A stretch of DNA of 35,455 nucleotides. Source: Acetobacter lambici (lineage in GTDB: Bacteria; Pseudomonadota; Alphaproteobacteria; Acetobacterales; Acetobacteraceae). Where the stretch lies: assembly GCF_011516885.1 (NCBI RefSeq), contig NZ_WOTD01000023.1:1-35455 (forward strand). The letters run 5' to 3'. Both the position numbers and the translations under genes were made by a program. Under the pieces are notes generated by a model. That model saw nothing but the letters and a program-made list of their open reading frames with translations. It was not told where the DNA came from and made no database searches. Below are positions 23,487 through 32,822 of the stretch, piece by piece. Every line of letters starts with the position of its first letter. The stretch's first letter is position 1.

Positions 23487-25213
23487 AGCGTGTGAGCCTC
23501 CACGGTTACAACAACATGTGTTTTCTCAAGAGTTGCATCGCCCCCGCCTCCCAGGACCCAATCCAAAGCGGAGCCAACGCCATTGCGTTTGCGAGATGTC
23601 GCATCATCGACGTAACCGCTAAGCACAAGCGTGCTGTTGTTTTGCAATGCGACGGTATCGTCCAACGACGTGCTGGATGTTTTGGGAGCCTGAATAGAGG
23701 AACCACCACTCGAGATGGTGGTGATGGTCTGCAATGTCTGGAGTAGGAAATTGAGATGAAGGAGTATCCGGCTATCAACAATTTTGGGTGTGACTGAACC
23801 CATGAACCCAGACATGACAACACCAGGGGAGAGTGAATTGGAGCTTCCCGAATTTGTCGCCAGAACAGAAGAACTGTTGGCCAGATAGGTCGTGTTGATG
23901 CCGTTCTGGAAAGGAGCTGTCTGATTATTGGTTGTTACGACTGACCGGTCATACTGTTCGGTTACATTCCCAAGCTGTTGGAGTGCCTGAACAACAACTT
24001 TCGAGCCCGAAAAAAGTCCGCCAGTGCCTTTACCTGTATCCAGAATGGATGCCCCAAAGGAGAATGGTGTGTCAGAGGTTTGGAGTTGTGGAATGGCGGC
24101 CGGGGTCGAAGTCACTCCGAGCAAACCACCGTGGGGTGCAAAGGAGAGTGTCGGGCTGAAGCCGTAGTTACTTTCATGGCTAATTTTGACCGTATAGACA
24201 TGCACTTCAACCGCGACCTGTTTGAGCATGTCATCACGCAGCCCCTGAACCCAGTCCTCAACACGAGCAATCTGGTCCGGAGTGCCTGTTACTGACACTG
24301 TTCCCAGCCCCTCATCCGCAACAACACGGGCATCACCCGCGATCACGTTCGCAGTCTTCTGGATCGTCTGCCATCTGTTGGTTTTGCTGTGGGCTATGAT
24401 GGATGCCATACCGGAAGACTGACCCGAAGATTCACCGCTCCCGCTCATGCCGCCCCCTGATGTCCCGCCAGACATCATTGAGCCACCGCCCATTCCCATG
24501 CCAGACGAGCCACTGCCACTGCCACTGCCACTGCCACCGCCTGTGTAGGCAACGATCGAAGCGTCAGAAGTTGTATCACCGGAGAAGGCTGGGATCGGCC
24601 ACGTTTTGGTCAGAGTGCGATAAAATTCAATCTGTCCGTTTGTCCAACGTTGCCAGACGCCAAAACGTGTTGCGAGTGTTTGGAATAGACCCTCACGGGT
24701 GCCTTGATACTGAAGCCAATTCCCTATGCCAGACCATGTTTCATTGCTGGCGTTGGAAACTCTGGTTTCAGAACGCGCCGATGACCGGCTCTGCGAGGAA
24801 TCAGTATCTGAGCGAGATTGACCACCAGATGCGGCTGGGGGTGGGGGAAGGTCTGAAGCACTATAACTCCCCCCGGACGACGAGAAGTCCTGCTCGGCAT
24901 CAGACGTTACACTGACAGGAATGTGTGTCACGCGACTGGCGATGATGGCTGCATCTCTTAATGAGACCGGCCGGGAAAGTGTAATCCCCGCAGGATGAAG
25001 GAGGATCTCAGGAATCCTCTCTGCCTCGTGGACATTTTCTCCCAAAAGCCAAGGTCTGTCTGACACGGTTACGACAGGGTTCTGTGGAATTTTGTAATTG
25101 TGATCGACTGTTTCGGCTTCATGCTCGGCCTGACGGGCGGCTTTGAAGTCGGCGCATCCGGTTAACAATGTCACACAGGATGCTGTTGCTAATAGCAGAG
25201 GGAGGTACTTCAT
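23483..25213 (-). CDS. pilN: PilN-type secretin lipoprotein of the thin pilus
   Basis: A 576-aa outer-membrane secretin (R64 PilN, BfpB-like) through which the thin pilus passes. The lipobox 'LLTGC' has Cys20. An N-terminal domain is followed by a Gly/Ser/Met-rich linker (about 225-270, encoded by simple repeats at 24511-24534). A secretin N domain follows ('[26 protein letters not shown]' region, about 310-340), then the C-terminal secretin beta-domain ending '[16 protein letters not shown]'. The start overlaps the pilL-like stop by ATGA and the end overlaps pilP by GTGA. Confidence 0.9.
   Translation of the reverse strand: MKYLPLLLATASCVTLLTGCADFKAARQAEHEAETVDHNYKIPQNPVVTVSDRPWLLGENVHEAERIPEILLHPAGITLSRPVSLRDAAIIASRVTHIPVSVTSDAEQDFSSSGGSYSASDLPPPPAASGGQSRSDTDSSQSRSSARSETRVSNASNETWSGIGNWLQYQGTREGLFQTLATRFGVWQRWTNGQIEFYRTLTKTWPIPAFSGDTTSDASIVAYTGGGSGSGSGSGSSGMGMGGGSMMSGGTSGGGMSGSGESSGQSSGMASIIAHSKTNRWQTIQKTANVIAGDARVVADEGLGTVSVTGTPDQIARVEDWVQGLRDDMLKQVAVEVHVYTVKISHESNYGFSPTLSFAPHGGLLGVTSTPAAIPQLQTSDTPFSFGASILDTGKGTGGLFSGSKVVVQALQQLGNVTEQYDRSVVTTNNQTAPFQNGINTTYLANSSSVLATNSGSSNSLSPGVVMSGFMGSVTPKIVDSRILLHLNFLLQTLQTITTISSGGSSIQAPKTSSTSLDDTVALQNNSTLVLSGYVDDATSRKRNGVGSALDWVLGGGGDATLEKTHVVVTVEAHTL
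24511..24534 (-). repeat. Four tandem hexamers in the pilN linker
   Basis: CACTGC is repeated four times without error (24511-24534). On the coding strand it encodes the Gly-Ser repeats of the secretin linker. Such simple repeats can expand or contract by slippage in whole codons. Confidence 0.9.
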
Positions 25214-26010
25214 TCGCTCCGCCCCCCTGGGCTGGTCACGACTAGAGTATGATTGGGCGTATGGAAGTCTGCATGGATGGACTTCCCTTCGTCAGAGATC
25301 GTGTGGATGATATCCGTCATGACCTTCTGGTAATCCCCGTTGAAGGAGGTCATTGCCGGTACCATCCAGTTCAGATCATGAGGCCAGAAAACTTTCCATC
25401 CTGCACGGTCCCCCCATGCGACCATCTGTTCGCGAATGGGTTGCCCTTCCACCAGCGTCCACTCTTCAGATGGCAATTTGGCCTGAGCAAGAGCGGGTTG
25501 GGTGTTGGTAGGTTTAAGCGGAATGGGGCGCATTTGATCCGTGTTGGGAATTTTCAGAATCAGATGTTGTCCATTATGGATCGTGCAGCTGCCGGCGCGC
25601 TCGAGTGCGCCATCTGCGTTATGCCCATAGAGGCATGTCGCTTCTGCATCATCGGCGTCCAGCTCTAGCAGGAGGTTTTGTCCAACCGGGCTGACTGCGT
25701 AGCGTACGGTGTGTGCGCCGGGGTAGGACATCCCATCAGGAGACAAAGCGAAACCTCTTTCGCGTAAAGTGTCCATGAGGAGCACTTCAGTATGATTGGG
25801 GTCTGGACCATCATAGGGTGCCAGCCGAATAATGCTGTTTGGCCCGTCCATGCTGTTAGCAAGGATATCCGCAATAAATACGGTTAGGGCGGATGCGTCG
25901 CGAAAGGTTGCTCCTGCTACATGCGATGACGTGGAGGGGGGCATTTCCCCACATCCGGAGACCAGAACTAACAGGGCACCTGTTGTAATATGACGGGTGA
26001 GGCGGTTCAC
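25210..26010 (-). CDS. pilL: PilL-like lipoprotein with TcpQ domain
   Basis: A 266-aa outer-membrane lipoprotein. The lipobox is 'LVSGC' in '[13 protein letters not shown]'. The C-terminal 85 residues form a TcpQ-type domain: '[24 protein letters not shown]', then '[20 protein letters not shown]' and 'NHTLVV'. This domain helps secretins assemble in type IVb pili, and R64 PilL carries it too. The first 180 residues are not ones I recognise and contain a Cys pair. The start is GTG 26010, overlapping the TrbG-like stop, with GGAGG upstream. The long PilL N-terminal region of R64 seems shorter here. Confidence 0.78.
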   Translation of the reverse strand: MNRLTRHITTGALLVLVSGCGEMPPSTSSHVAGATFRDASALTVFIADILANSMDGPNSIIRLAPYDGPDPNHTEVLLMDTLRERGFALSPDGMSYPGAHTVRYAVSPVGQNLLLELDADDAEATCLYGHNADGALERAGSCTIHNGQHLILKIPNTDQMRPIPLKPTNTQPALAQAKLPSEEWTLVEGQPIREQMVAWGDRAGWKVFWPHDLNWMVPAMTSFNGDYQKVMTDIIHTISDEGKSIHADFHTPNHTLVVTSPGGRSE

Positions 26011-26954
26011 TCCGTACCTCCATGGGTTATGTGGATTTGCTGAGCCTCTGGTTCGTTTCCAATGAGCAGGGCGTCATCGACCGCCCTTGGAATGACGTAA
26101 GAGTCTCCAACGATTGTGTAGTCCTGAGTGTTTTTTGCTTTGGGTGAGAGCACGATCAGGCGTGGTGCGGCGGTAATTCCGCCAGGGGGAAACTGGATGT
26201 AGGTGTGTCCAGCTTCGCGGTAGACCCGCATGGGTTTCCATGGAGCAGATCCGCTCATGTGATAGGCAAAGTCGGGTGTACCGGTCAGGCCAGTTTTGAG
26301 TGTTATCTCAGGCTGACTAAAAGGCTCACCCGGTGAATGGGTGAAAGCAACTGTTTTCATGCTCGGACTTTGAGCACTCAGAAGCATTCTGTAGGTATGT
26401 GCACTAGCTTTGAGGGTTAGGGGTGTCTTTGTGGCGTTGACACCAGGAGAGAGGGCTACGGCCCAACCCTCATGAATGCCTTTACTTCCTCTCACCAGAT
26501 CCGCATGCCAATTCGCCGCGTCATCGACGCTTAGATCTGTCTGGGTTGCAGTTTCACCACGATCCAGACGAACAATGCAGATATCCGGGTAACGACAGGT
26601 TATGGTTGGCGTCCCATCGCCAAACGCGAACCATGTGATCCCTCCCTTCCCAATGAGAGGGATGGCTGAAAGGTGAGGGTGGGTCGGTTGGACAATTGTT
26701 TTTGTCTCACCCGCTGATGTGCTGACTGGAGCGACATCGGCAGGGTGAGGAAATGACCCAGTTACGAGCGCAGGTTTATCAAGGCGCTCATTCAGGCTCG
26801 CCATGAAAGCATGCACACGATCCAGGCTATCCTGTAATGCGTGTTCGGGTGATGGAAGACCCGGTGTGGCAACGGTGACGGGTGCGGCGTTTTCAGCCGA
26901 CCCGCATCCGAAGAGTGGCGTGACCACCATGAGGACTACTGAGCATCGTTTCAT
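26007..26954 (-). CDS. TrbG/VirB9-like lipoprotein inside a type IVB cluster
   Basis: A 315-aa protein of the TrbG/VirB9 family, the outer-membrane core subunit of type IVA systems. Matching segments are 'GTPTITCRYPDICIVRLDRGE', 'DDAANWHADLVRG', 'KTPLTLKASAHTYRMLL', 'PWKPMRVYREAGHTYIQFP' and the end 'YVIPRAVDDALLIGNEPE'. The lipobox 'PLFGC' is present. I chose ATG 26954 ('MKRCSVVLMV') because it starts the signal peptide and sits 6 bases after the -10-like part of site C. ATG 26972 is in frame but would lie inside the promoter. It is the first gene of the trbG-pilL-pilN block. DotH already provides the VirB9-like role in the type IVB core. Confidence 0.85.
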   Translation of the reverse strand: MKRCSVVLMVVTPLFGCGSAENAAPVTVATPGLPSPEHALQDSLDRVHAFMASLNERLDKPALVTGSFPHPADVAPVSTSAGETKTIVQPTHPHLSAIPLIGKGGITWFAFGDGTPTITCRYPDICIVRLDRGETATQTDLSVDDAANWHADLVRGSKGIHEGWAVALSPGVNATKTPLTLKASAHTYRMLLSAQSPSMKTVAFTHSPGEPFSQPEITLKTGLTGTPDFAYHMSGSAPWKPMRVYREAGHTYIQFPPGGITAAPRLIVLSPKAKNTQDYTIVGDSYVIPRAVDDALLIGNEPEAQQIHITHGGTE

Positions 26955-26960
26955 ATACCC

Positions 26961-26987
26961 AGTATCCGACATCAGGTTGTGAATACG
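26961..26987 (-). promoter_or_regulatory. Transfer-promoter signature, site C (trbG-pil block)
   Basis: On the minus strand: CGTATTCACAACC (26987-26975), eight bases, GATACT (26966-26961), then GGGTAT and the ATG of the TrbG-like gene at 26954. It lies 9 bases after the dotO stop. The spacing allows a leaderless transcript beginning at the ATG. Confidence 0.6.
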
Positions 26988-26996
26988 CGCACGAAC

Positions 26997-29900
26997 CTAT
27001 GCAGCTTCCCTAAGGAGCGCGCCAATTCCGATTGCGTCGCAGATTTCTTTACTGACCTGCGAGATCACACCACCCATAGCCTGCGCTGCATCCATTCCCT
27101 GCCGGATCATATCATTGCGTCGGCGACCAATTTCGTCAGATGCTGTTCCTTTGGGAAACACGCGCGCTAACCTGCGGCGTGCTTCACCAGAACCAAGAGC
27201 GGCATAAACGCGCCTTCGGAGTGCGACATCTTCCGGATTAGTGGACAAAGCCCATAATTCGATAGGCCCAAGCATGTTCAGGAGATACATTTCATACATC
27301 TGGTTGTTCACCAGGATCTGAAGAATAAGCGGGGAGCCAGTGCCATTTTTGTTTGGTCCTTTAAGACCGTGATGGACAATAGCAGTGGCCGCCTCACTTA
27401 AGCCCAGAAGAGTGGACACTTCAGTCGCTTCTTTGGGGTTAGCGGCACCAAGGATGAAACGTCCGGTTGAATGTTGGGTCAGGAATTCGCCAAAATCTGT
27501 GATTTTCTGGCTTGTAAGGCCAATTTTAACATTAAGCTTCGCGGCACGGCGGGCGGCTTCTTCAAACTCTTGTCGAATGAACGGTGCTTTGATTGTGCGC
27601 TGGAACTCATCACATTCAAGCCGTTTGAAACTTTCACGAAACTCCCTGAAGCGCTTGCGATGGATGTCGCGGACAAATTCCGGAGCATGCTTGGCATGTT
27701 CTGGGTCAAGAAAGAAATTGCGGGAGATAATCTGAAAACCCATGAGATACATGAGTTCTGTCTGACGTTCGTTCCCCGACCCTTCGGGGGCTACACGATG
27801 AATGTCCAATGCGACAATCCGGGCGTCACCCAGATCAAGCTGGGTAGCTCTGTTGAGTGTCGGGTATTGTCCAATGAATGAGATTATGTAGCGGCGGAAG
27901 ATTTCCAGTCCTTTCTCATTTCCGGCCGTGGGGGTATTGGAGCCATAATTGGCCCAAATCCTATCTTCCTGAATGGCCTCAAGAAGTTCTTCTATCACTG
28001 GTACAGCATGCTGTGTCGCCATGCGGGCAAGCCGGATGTCGCCTCGTTTGCCAAAAAAGTCGGCGATATCCCACCATGTTGTGGAGCGGTCAACAGGAAA
28101 GCCCAACTTGTCCAATTCTTCATCCAACCGTCTGTTTTCTGTTTGACGATAGGGTTTGGGGCGTCCGGATGGACCATCGGAATAAAGGTCATAAACTGCT
28201 TCAATGGCAGCATGGATAATCTGGTCCATGCCTTCAAAGGGAGTTTTGTCCACGGGCATGCAGATTAACGACAGGAAATTTTTGAGAAACCCGAGATGAT
28301 ATGCCAAGGGCCTGCGATAGCATGCCTCGGTGTCAAAGATATTATAGGCGTGTTCTGGTTTGAGCTCAAACGGGATGTAGATGGCTTTATGGGCATGTTC
28401 TGGCGGTAGGCCATGGACAATAAGGTCGATGAAACCACTTGTCGCATCACCAATGTCCAGCTTCCCGATCAGGGGGAGTTGGACACCTGTATCAGTGAGT
28501 GTTGCTGTGCTGAGGACAGTAGCAAGAAGGAGCGCGTTGGCCAGCATGGACTTACCGCGCCGAGACGGTGCGACAAAGAGGTCGAGAACGGCGTCACGTC
28601 CGCTTCCTGCGGGATCAAAGGGGACGATCCTTCCATCAGCAGCTCTTAGCAAGGTCGCACCATATTCCCACGGTCTTGCCGGTCGCGCCCAAGGAGCCAT
28701 GACAAGAGTTTTGTCCAATGGTGCGGCTGTAGGTGGTGCTGTAGACGCCAGAGCAATACCGGGCACGGAAGACATTGTCCCTTCGAGGGGATCGCCACAC
28801 TGCCGTGTCGCCTGAGCGCCGCCCCAGCCGTTGATACCCTGTTCTAGTCTTGATGCGCGGGCGCGCAATGTGTCAGCGTCTCCCGCTGTAGCGGATGTCG
28901 CAAAGGATACCCGGAGTTTGACAACGGCTTCTCTACGGGCCCGTCTGTGAGCGATATCCTGGAGTGCATCATAGACCGCCCGGTTTTTCCCGAAGCGCAG
29001 CAGGGTTGAGACATGCTCTTTCCAGACCATATAAGAGGGCCTGACGCCTTCAACATGCATGGTAACACGCCATGGAAGGCGGTAGTGGGCAAGATGGGAA
29101 GTCAACTCAGTGAAAGGTCGCACTTCCTCGGAAACCATTGTCATATCCACTGGCGTCCAGTCGGCACACCCTAACCGGATGGTTTGAAAGTCAGGGGTAT
29201 AAGCATCCTCTTTGAATATCTGCTCGCGCAATGGAGGCCAGAGTGCTGCACTGATATCGGCAGGGCGGTCAGTTTCAGGAATAACGTCAGGAGGAGGGTC
29301 AGAAGGGGTAATGGGAGACCAATCCTCTCCTGCTGTTTCAGGATAAATTTCTTCGCGGATAACCTTCAACGCTGTTTTCGGTGGTAATGTATTGAGGAGC
29401 ACGCCTCTACTGGAGAAGACCTTCAGCACATGTTCGACAAAAGCATTATGGACCGTGGCGAGTTCAGGAGAGCCCAGTAATGGATTTTGGGCGTCTCCGA
29501 GATTAGGCAGGTAACGCGATGCTTTTTTCTGGCGTTTGTGGGCTATGGAAAGTTCAGCTTTTGAGAGGCAGCCTTTTCTACTCCACAGGACCAGCCAAAT
29601 GCGTTCTTGTCGCATGTAAGGCGTAAGAACCCTTTCACGCTCAGTAAAGATGTCCTCGAAATCCGCCTCAAGTGCATTGGCGATAGTGCGTCGTTCGTTG
29701 ATATTGTCCTGAATGTATGCCGAGGCATCTGGATCAGAGATGTAACTGAATTGCATGGCATGACCGGCCTCTTTGAATACTCCAGACAGATCTATGCGGA
29801 GTTGCTCTGCCGCAGCTTCAACTTCACCCTTACTGGCAAGGCGTTGCAGACCACCAACTTTGAGAAGGGTGGCGTAATCTCCTTTGAAAGTAATGAGAGA

Positions 29901-30071
29901 CTTTTCATCAGTGGTAGCAAGATCACAAAACGATGCGAGATCTTTGCCCGTTAGCTGAGATATCCAGGCGCACGCACGCAGGAAAGATTCAAACGGTTTG
30001 AAGCCTGACGATGTAACTTCCTTGAAGGAGGTTTCAGACTTATTTTTCTTTTTGGAGGAGGATTTGAACAT
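26997..30071 (-). CDS. dotO: DotO/IcmB (TraU of IncI) secretion ATPase
   Basis: A 1024-aa VirB4-like ATPase of the type IVB system, which docks DotB at the inner membrane. Walker A is 'APSRRGKS' at 501-508. The Walker B region contains 'FKRLECDEFQRT', and motif 'KIGLTSQKITDFGEF' follows it. The length matches DotO (1009) and R64 TraU (about 1014). The N-terminal half (about 1-400) is the usual VirB4-family membrane-associated part, without a clear membrane helix. It starts 3 bases after dotN. It is the last gene of the dotF-dotO block. Confidence 0.94.
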   Translation of the reverse strand: MFKSSSKKKNKSETSFKEVTSSGFKPFESFLRACAWISQLTGKDLASFCDLATTDEKSLITFKGDYATLLKVGGLQRLASKGEVEAAAEQLRIDLSGVFKEAGHAMQFSYISDPDASAYIQDNINERRTIANALEADFEDIFTERERVLTPYMRQERIWLVLWSRKGCLSKAELSIAHKRQKKASRYLPNLGDAQNPLLGSPELATVHNAFVEHVLKVFSSRGVLLNTLPPKTALKVIREEIYPETAGEDWSPITPSDPPPDVIPETDRPADISAALWPPLREQIFKEDAYTPDFQTIRLGCADWTPVDMTMVSEEVRPFTELTSHLAHYRLPWRVTMHVEGVRPSYMVWKEHVSTLLRFGKNRAVYDALQDIAHRRARREAVVKLRVSFATSATAGDADTLRARASRLEQGINGWGGAQATRQCGDPLEGTMSSVPGIALASTAPPTAAPLDKTLVMAPWARPARPWEYGATLLRAADGRIVPFDPAGSGRDAVLDLFVAPSRRGKSMLANALLLATVLSTATLTDTGVQLPLIGKLDIGDATSGFIDLIVHGLPPEHAHKAIYIPFELKPEHAYNIFDTEACYRRPLAYHLGFLKNFLSLICMPVDKTPFEGMDQIIHAAIEAVYDLYSDGPSGRPKPYRQTENRRLDEELDKLGFPVDRSTTWWDIADFFGKRGDIRLARMATQHAVPVIEELLEAIQEDRIWANYGSNTPTAGNEKGLEIFRRYIISFIGQYPTLNRATQLDLGDARIVALDIHRVAPEGSGNERQTELMYLMGFQIISRNFFLDPEHAKHAPEFVRDIHRKRFREFRESFKRLECDEFQRTIKAPFIRQEFEEAARRAAKLNVKIGLTSQKITDFGEFLTQHSTGRFILGAANPKEATEVSTLLGLSEAATAIVHHGLKGPNKNGTGSPLILQILVNNQMYEMYLLNMLGPIELWALSTNPEDVALRRRVYAALGSGEARRRLARVFPKGTASDEIGRRRNDMIRQGMDAAQAMGGVISQVSKEICDAIGIGALLREAA

Positions 30072-30074
30072 AGG

Positions 30075-30608
30075 TCACTTCCGGGACGTAATGAGTGCTC
30101 TGAAGTCCTCTCCATGGAGGTCGAACCATGGTCCGAGTGGTAGCACACGCAGACCCGAGACACGTTTAAGTCGGAAAAAAAGGTCATGTTGTGGAATGTT
30201 CGGGATTAGTTTGCGAAGGACACTAACCCGGTCTGTGCCAATTATCTGTTTGGCTACTGATCTGAGGTTTTCGAGTTCAGTCAGTGTGTCATAGGCACGA
30301 GAGGCACGCTCGACGGCTTCGGGGGGCGAGGAAGCCGGCACATATCGAGCCTGATAAGCCGATCGTAGCAGGCGGTTCACAAAACCCTGATCAATTTGAG
30401 GAAGCCAGATAAGAGTGCTGACCTTGTCTGTGTCTGGTTCATCGACACAGAACGCTGGGGCGCAGACAATACAGAGTTTTGCACCAGAAACAGAAACACT
30501 GGCGCCCATTCCGCCACAACAGGAACATTGTGTATGTGGGCCAACGGTCTCTGACGACAACGTCAGAGACCCAGATGGGGCAAGGCAGTGGTGTATGAAG
30601 TCCACCAT
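30075..30608 (-). CDS. dotN: DotN/IcmJ (TraT-type) zinc protein
   Basis: A 177-aa cytoplasmic protein of the coupling complex. In Legionella, DotN binds DotL. The cysteine pattern 'CSCC', 'CIVC' and a following 'FC' would hold zinc, and 'TLIWLPQIDQGFVNRLLR' is the IcmJ-type segment. The C-terminal part ends in a basic 'LITSRK'. I prefer ATG 30608 ('MVDFIHHC'). A TTG four codons earlier overlaps the dotP stop and is possible. It lies between dotP and dotO, as in the Legionella icmJB pair. Confidence 0.84.
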   Translation of the reverse strand: MVDFIHHCLAPSGSLTLSSETVGPHTQCSCCGGMGASVSVSGAKLCIVCAPAFCVDEPDTDKVSTLIWLPQIDQGFVNRLLRSAYQARYVPASSPPEAVERASRAYDTLTELENLRSVAKQIIGTDRVSVLRKLIPNIPQHDLFFRLKRVSGLRVLPLGPWFDLHGEDFRALITSRK

Positions 30609-30609
30609 G

Positions 30610-30999
30610 TTATTTATCAAACTGCATCATGCGCTGTTCGCCAGTAACCGTTGTCGTGGTATTCCAGAAAGAAAAGCTTGCCGTCCTGACAACAAATGGA
30701 AATCCGATCAGGAAGCCACCACAAAGGAACGCACTGGCAATATAGGCCATACTGGTTCCAGCATTATTGTTCCGATGTTTCTGATAAAGAGATAGTATTC
30801 CAGCTGCGAGTAGGCTTCCACCAACAATAAAACAAAATGAGTTTAAGATGTAGCCGAAAGCTTTATTGGCACGGTCTGTCGCTTGTTCGGCAACTTCATC
30901 AATAGCCTGAGCATGTGCATGCCCCAGAAGTATTGGCATCAGGGCTACGGATATGAACAATAGAAGGCATATATTTTTCTTTGTAAGCAATTTACGCAT
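30610..30999 (-). CDS. dotP: DotP/IcmD-like small membrane protein
   Basis: A 129-aa protein with a signal peptide or first membrane segment ('LLLFISVALMPILLGHAHA') and two further hydrophobic segments ('YILNSFCFIVGGSLLAAGIL' and 'YIASAFLCGGFLIGFPFVV'). Size and layout match IcmD (about 132 aa) and the small Tra proteins between TraP and TraT in R64. GGGGGAAA precedes the ATG. It resembles the neighbouring DotE-like protein in its repeated 'GGSLLAAGI'/'GSSFLAGSV' pattern, as IcmC and IcmD resemble each other. Confidence 0.74.
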   Translation of the reverse strand: MRKLLTKKNICLLLFISVALMPILLGHAHAQAIDEVAEQATDRANKAFGYILNSFCFIVGGSLLAAGILSLYQKHRNNNAGTSMAYIASAFLCGGFLIGFPFVVRTASFSFWNTTTTVTGEQRMMQFDK

Positions 31000-31028
31000 A
31001 ATTTCCCCCGAAGAGTTTGGCGTCTGGA

Positions 31029-31580
31029 CTAGGTGAGGTATCCAAGTTTTTTACATGTTGCCTCAGCGACGGTGTCTGCGTTCATTAGAAGGAACGAACC
31101 GGCAATGATCAGTAAGTTTACAGATGTAGACGTGTTGTTTTGCCCTTTCATCCGGCCGATCTGGCGGACCATTCCCCAGTAGACCAGCAGGGCTCCGTAG
31201 CAGGCGAAATACATCCGGAAGAGGTGTAAAAAGGCGACAAGTAAAGCTGTAGGGCCTTTGTTAATTCCGGTTTGGATATCCTGAGCGGAAAACTTCATAG
31301 GTGTTGCACCACTTCCAGCCAGACTGGCGGTTGTAGTGAAACCCAGTGATTTATTGCCCATGTTCAGAAAGTCAGGGAACGACAGAAATGACGCACCAAC
31401 GGTAAATAGGGCCGCGCAAACAAAAAGGTTGCTGGCTGGGCCATTCTCCCCTTTGCCGCGACTGTAAATGCCGTAGACGCTGCCTGCCAGAAAAGATGAG
31501 CCCGTGATGTAGCACAGTGTTGGCAACAGATAGGCTAGAGAGTTACCAATTTCCTGTGCGAAGGAAAAAAGGGCTTCCAT
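31029..31580 (-). CDS. dotE: DotE/IcmC-like membrane protein
   Basis: A 183-aa polytopic inner-membrane protein with about four membrane segments ('LAYLLPTLCYITGSSFLAGS', 'LFVCAALFTVGASFLSFP', 'FRMYFACYGALLVYWGMV', 'SVNLLIIAGSFLLMNAD'). Size and topology match IcmC/DotE (194 aa) and R64 TraQ. The start is ATG 31580, with AAGGAGAG about 8 bases upstream. The longer frame to 31631 would overlap the dotF-like 3' end. It follows the dotF-like gene and precedes dotP. Confidence 0.76.
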   Translation of the reverse strand: MEALFSFAQEIGNSLAYLLPTLCYITGSSFLAGSVYGIYSRGKGENGPASNLFVCAALFTVGASFLSFPDFLNMGNKSLGFTTTASLAGSGATPMKFSAQDIQTGINKGPTALLVAFLHLFRMYFACYGALLVYWGMVRQIGRMKGQNNTSTSVNLLIIAGSFLLMNADTVAEATCKKLGYLT

Positions 31581-31594
31581 CTTGCTCTCTCTCC

Positions 31595-32797
31595 TTATCG
31601 AATGATGCCATGTTCGGTTTTGACGACCCACCCATTACCGGATGGCATCACGGCAAGAACATTTCCCCATCCATCAATGTTGCTGCCTGGCTGTACGCGT
31701 AAAGGGGTGCCAGAGCTGTCCATCAGGATGGCGATATCCGGGGCTCCGGCCTGGACGCTATAATGGGGGAGGGGTGCCGGTGCTGGGTCTTTGGTGACTT
31801 TTTTGACAGCGTGATGCTCATTGGCTGCTGGGGACACTGGATTGGCTTTGGCATCAGCAGGGAGCCCAGCTTTAGGCGTTGCTCCCGGTGAAGACGAAGT
31901 GGGTTCTGGACGTTTCTGACTTTCGATCAGATCCTCGCGGTGCTGCAATTCATCCAGGCGCCCGTCAATTTTTCCCAGACCAGTTGATACGCGATCATTA
32001 AGGGCCTGCTGTGTCGTATCCAGCTTGGTCTGAAGCTCTTTCATCTGGTTGGACATATCAGCCAACTGTCGATGCATCTCAATGAAGAGGCGGTCACTGG
32101 CACTGTCCTGATTTTGTGGTTGGACAATGGCCGGGGGATTTAAGGCTGCGGCGGTATCCATACGGTTTTCAAAATGGGAATCAGGAATGGAATGACCATC
32201 AGGGATAGTCTGTTGTGTGCTCTCACGGCCTTCCTCTGAAGGAGATACTATAGCGGTTGCATCCGCCAGAGGATGAGAGGGGGGCACGAGCAAAGGTTGA
32301 AGCGGGGTTTTGATCTGCGCCGGCACCGTCTCAATGTGAGGGCTAGGGGGCGGCAGAAGAGGCTTATGCGCTGCAGGGATGATAGGTATTGGTGCCATGT
32401 CAGGAGGCGTTATATCTGATGTATTCCGCGGGCCGGACTGGATGGGCTGGACGGCGGCAACTGCCTTCGTGGAATTTTGCCCCATGGAGGGAATCTGAAA
32501 CCCTGTTGCCTTTACACCAATGAAAATCGTAGCCGCTGATGCGACAAGAAGACAGGCCGGGTTCTTAAGCTTGGCAAGCTTGAAAGTGCTGGTGGGCTTA
32601 ACTGCGTCCGTGTCCGTCCGTGTGCTGGAAGAAAGCTCAGGGCTACCATCTTCCTTGGGAGGGGGAGGACTGAAGCCTGCCGTATTCGTCTGTGTCGAGC
32701 CTTGTCGAGAATTGGGCCCGGGATTTTCCGGGGGATTTGTACGCAACATTGTCACGGAAGAATTTTCAGGTTGAATCGTCATGACGTTACCTCGCAT
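31595..32797 (-). CDS. dotF: DotF/IcmG (TraP)-like membrane protein
   Basis: A 400-aa bitopic protein: a polar N-terminus, one membrane segment at about 80-97, a long Pro-rich stretch, a coiled coil at about 235-290 ('MHRQLADMSNQMKELQTKL' and on), and a C-terminal beta domain at about 345-400 ('HYSVQAGAPDIAILMD', 'GSNIDGWGNVLAVMP'). DotF/TraP proteins share this layout and bridge inner membrane to DotG. I place the start at ATG 32797 with GGAG nine bases upstream. ATG 32824 lies within the -10-like element of site B, and ATG 32782 is also possible. The assignment rests on layout and position. Confidence 0.74.
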   Translation of the reverse strand: MRGNVMTIQPENSSVTMLRTNPPENPGPNSRQGSTQTNTAGFSPPPPKEDGSPELSSSTRTDTDAVKPTSTFKLAKLKNPACLLVASAATIFIGVKATGFQIPSMGQNSTKAVAAVQPIQSGPRNTSDITPPDMAPIPIIPAAHKPLLPPPSPHIETVPAQIKTPLQPLLVPPSHPLADATAIVSPSEEGRESTQQTIPDGHSIPDSHFENRMDTAAALNPPAIVQPQNQDSASDRLFIEMHRQLADMSNQMKELQTKLDTTQQALNDRVSTGLGKIDGRLDELQHREDLIESQKRPEPTSSSPGATPKAGLPADAKANPVSPAANEHHAVKKVTKDPAPAPLPHYSVQAGAPDIAILMDSSGTPLRVQPGSNIDGWGNVLAVMPSGNGWVVKTEHGIIR

Positions 32798-32822
32798 GGG
32801 GGAAACTCCAGTTGTTTTTTTC

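Noticed and set aside
27385-28815. Several plus-strand frames (up to 144 codons) over dotO
   Set aside because: They are shadows of the dotO reading frame, with no start signals or recognisable products.
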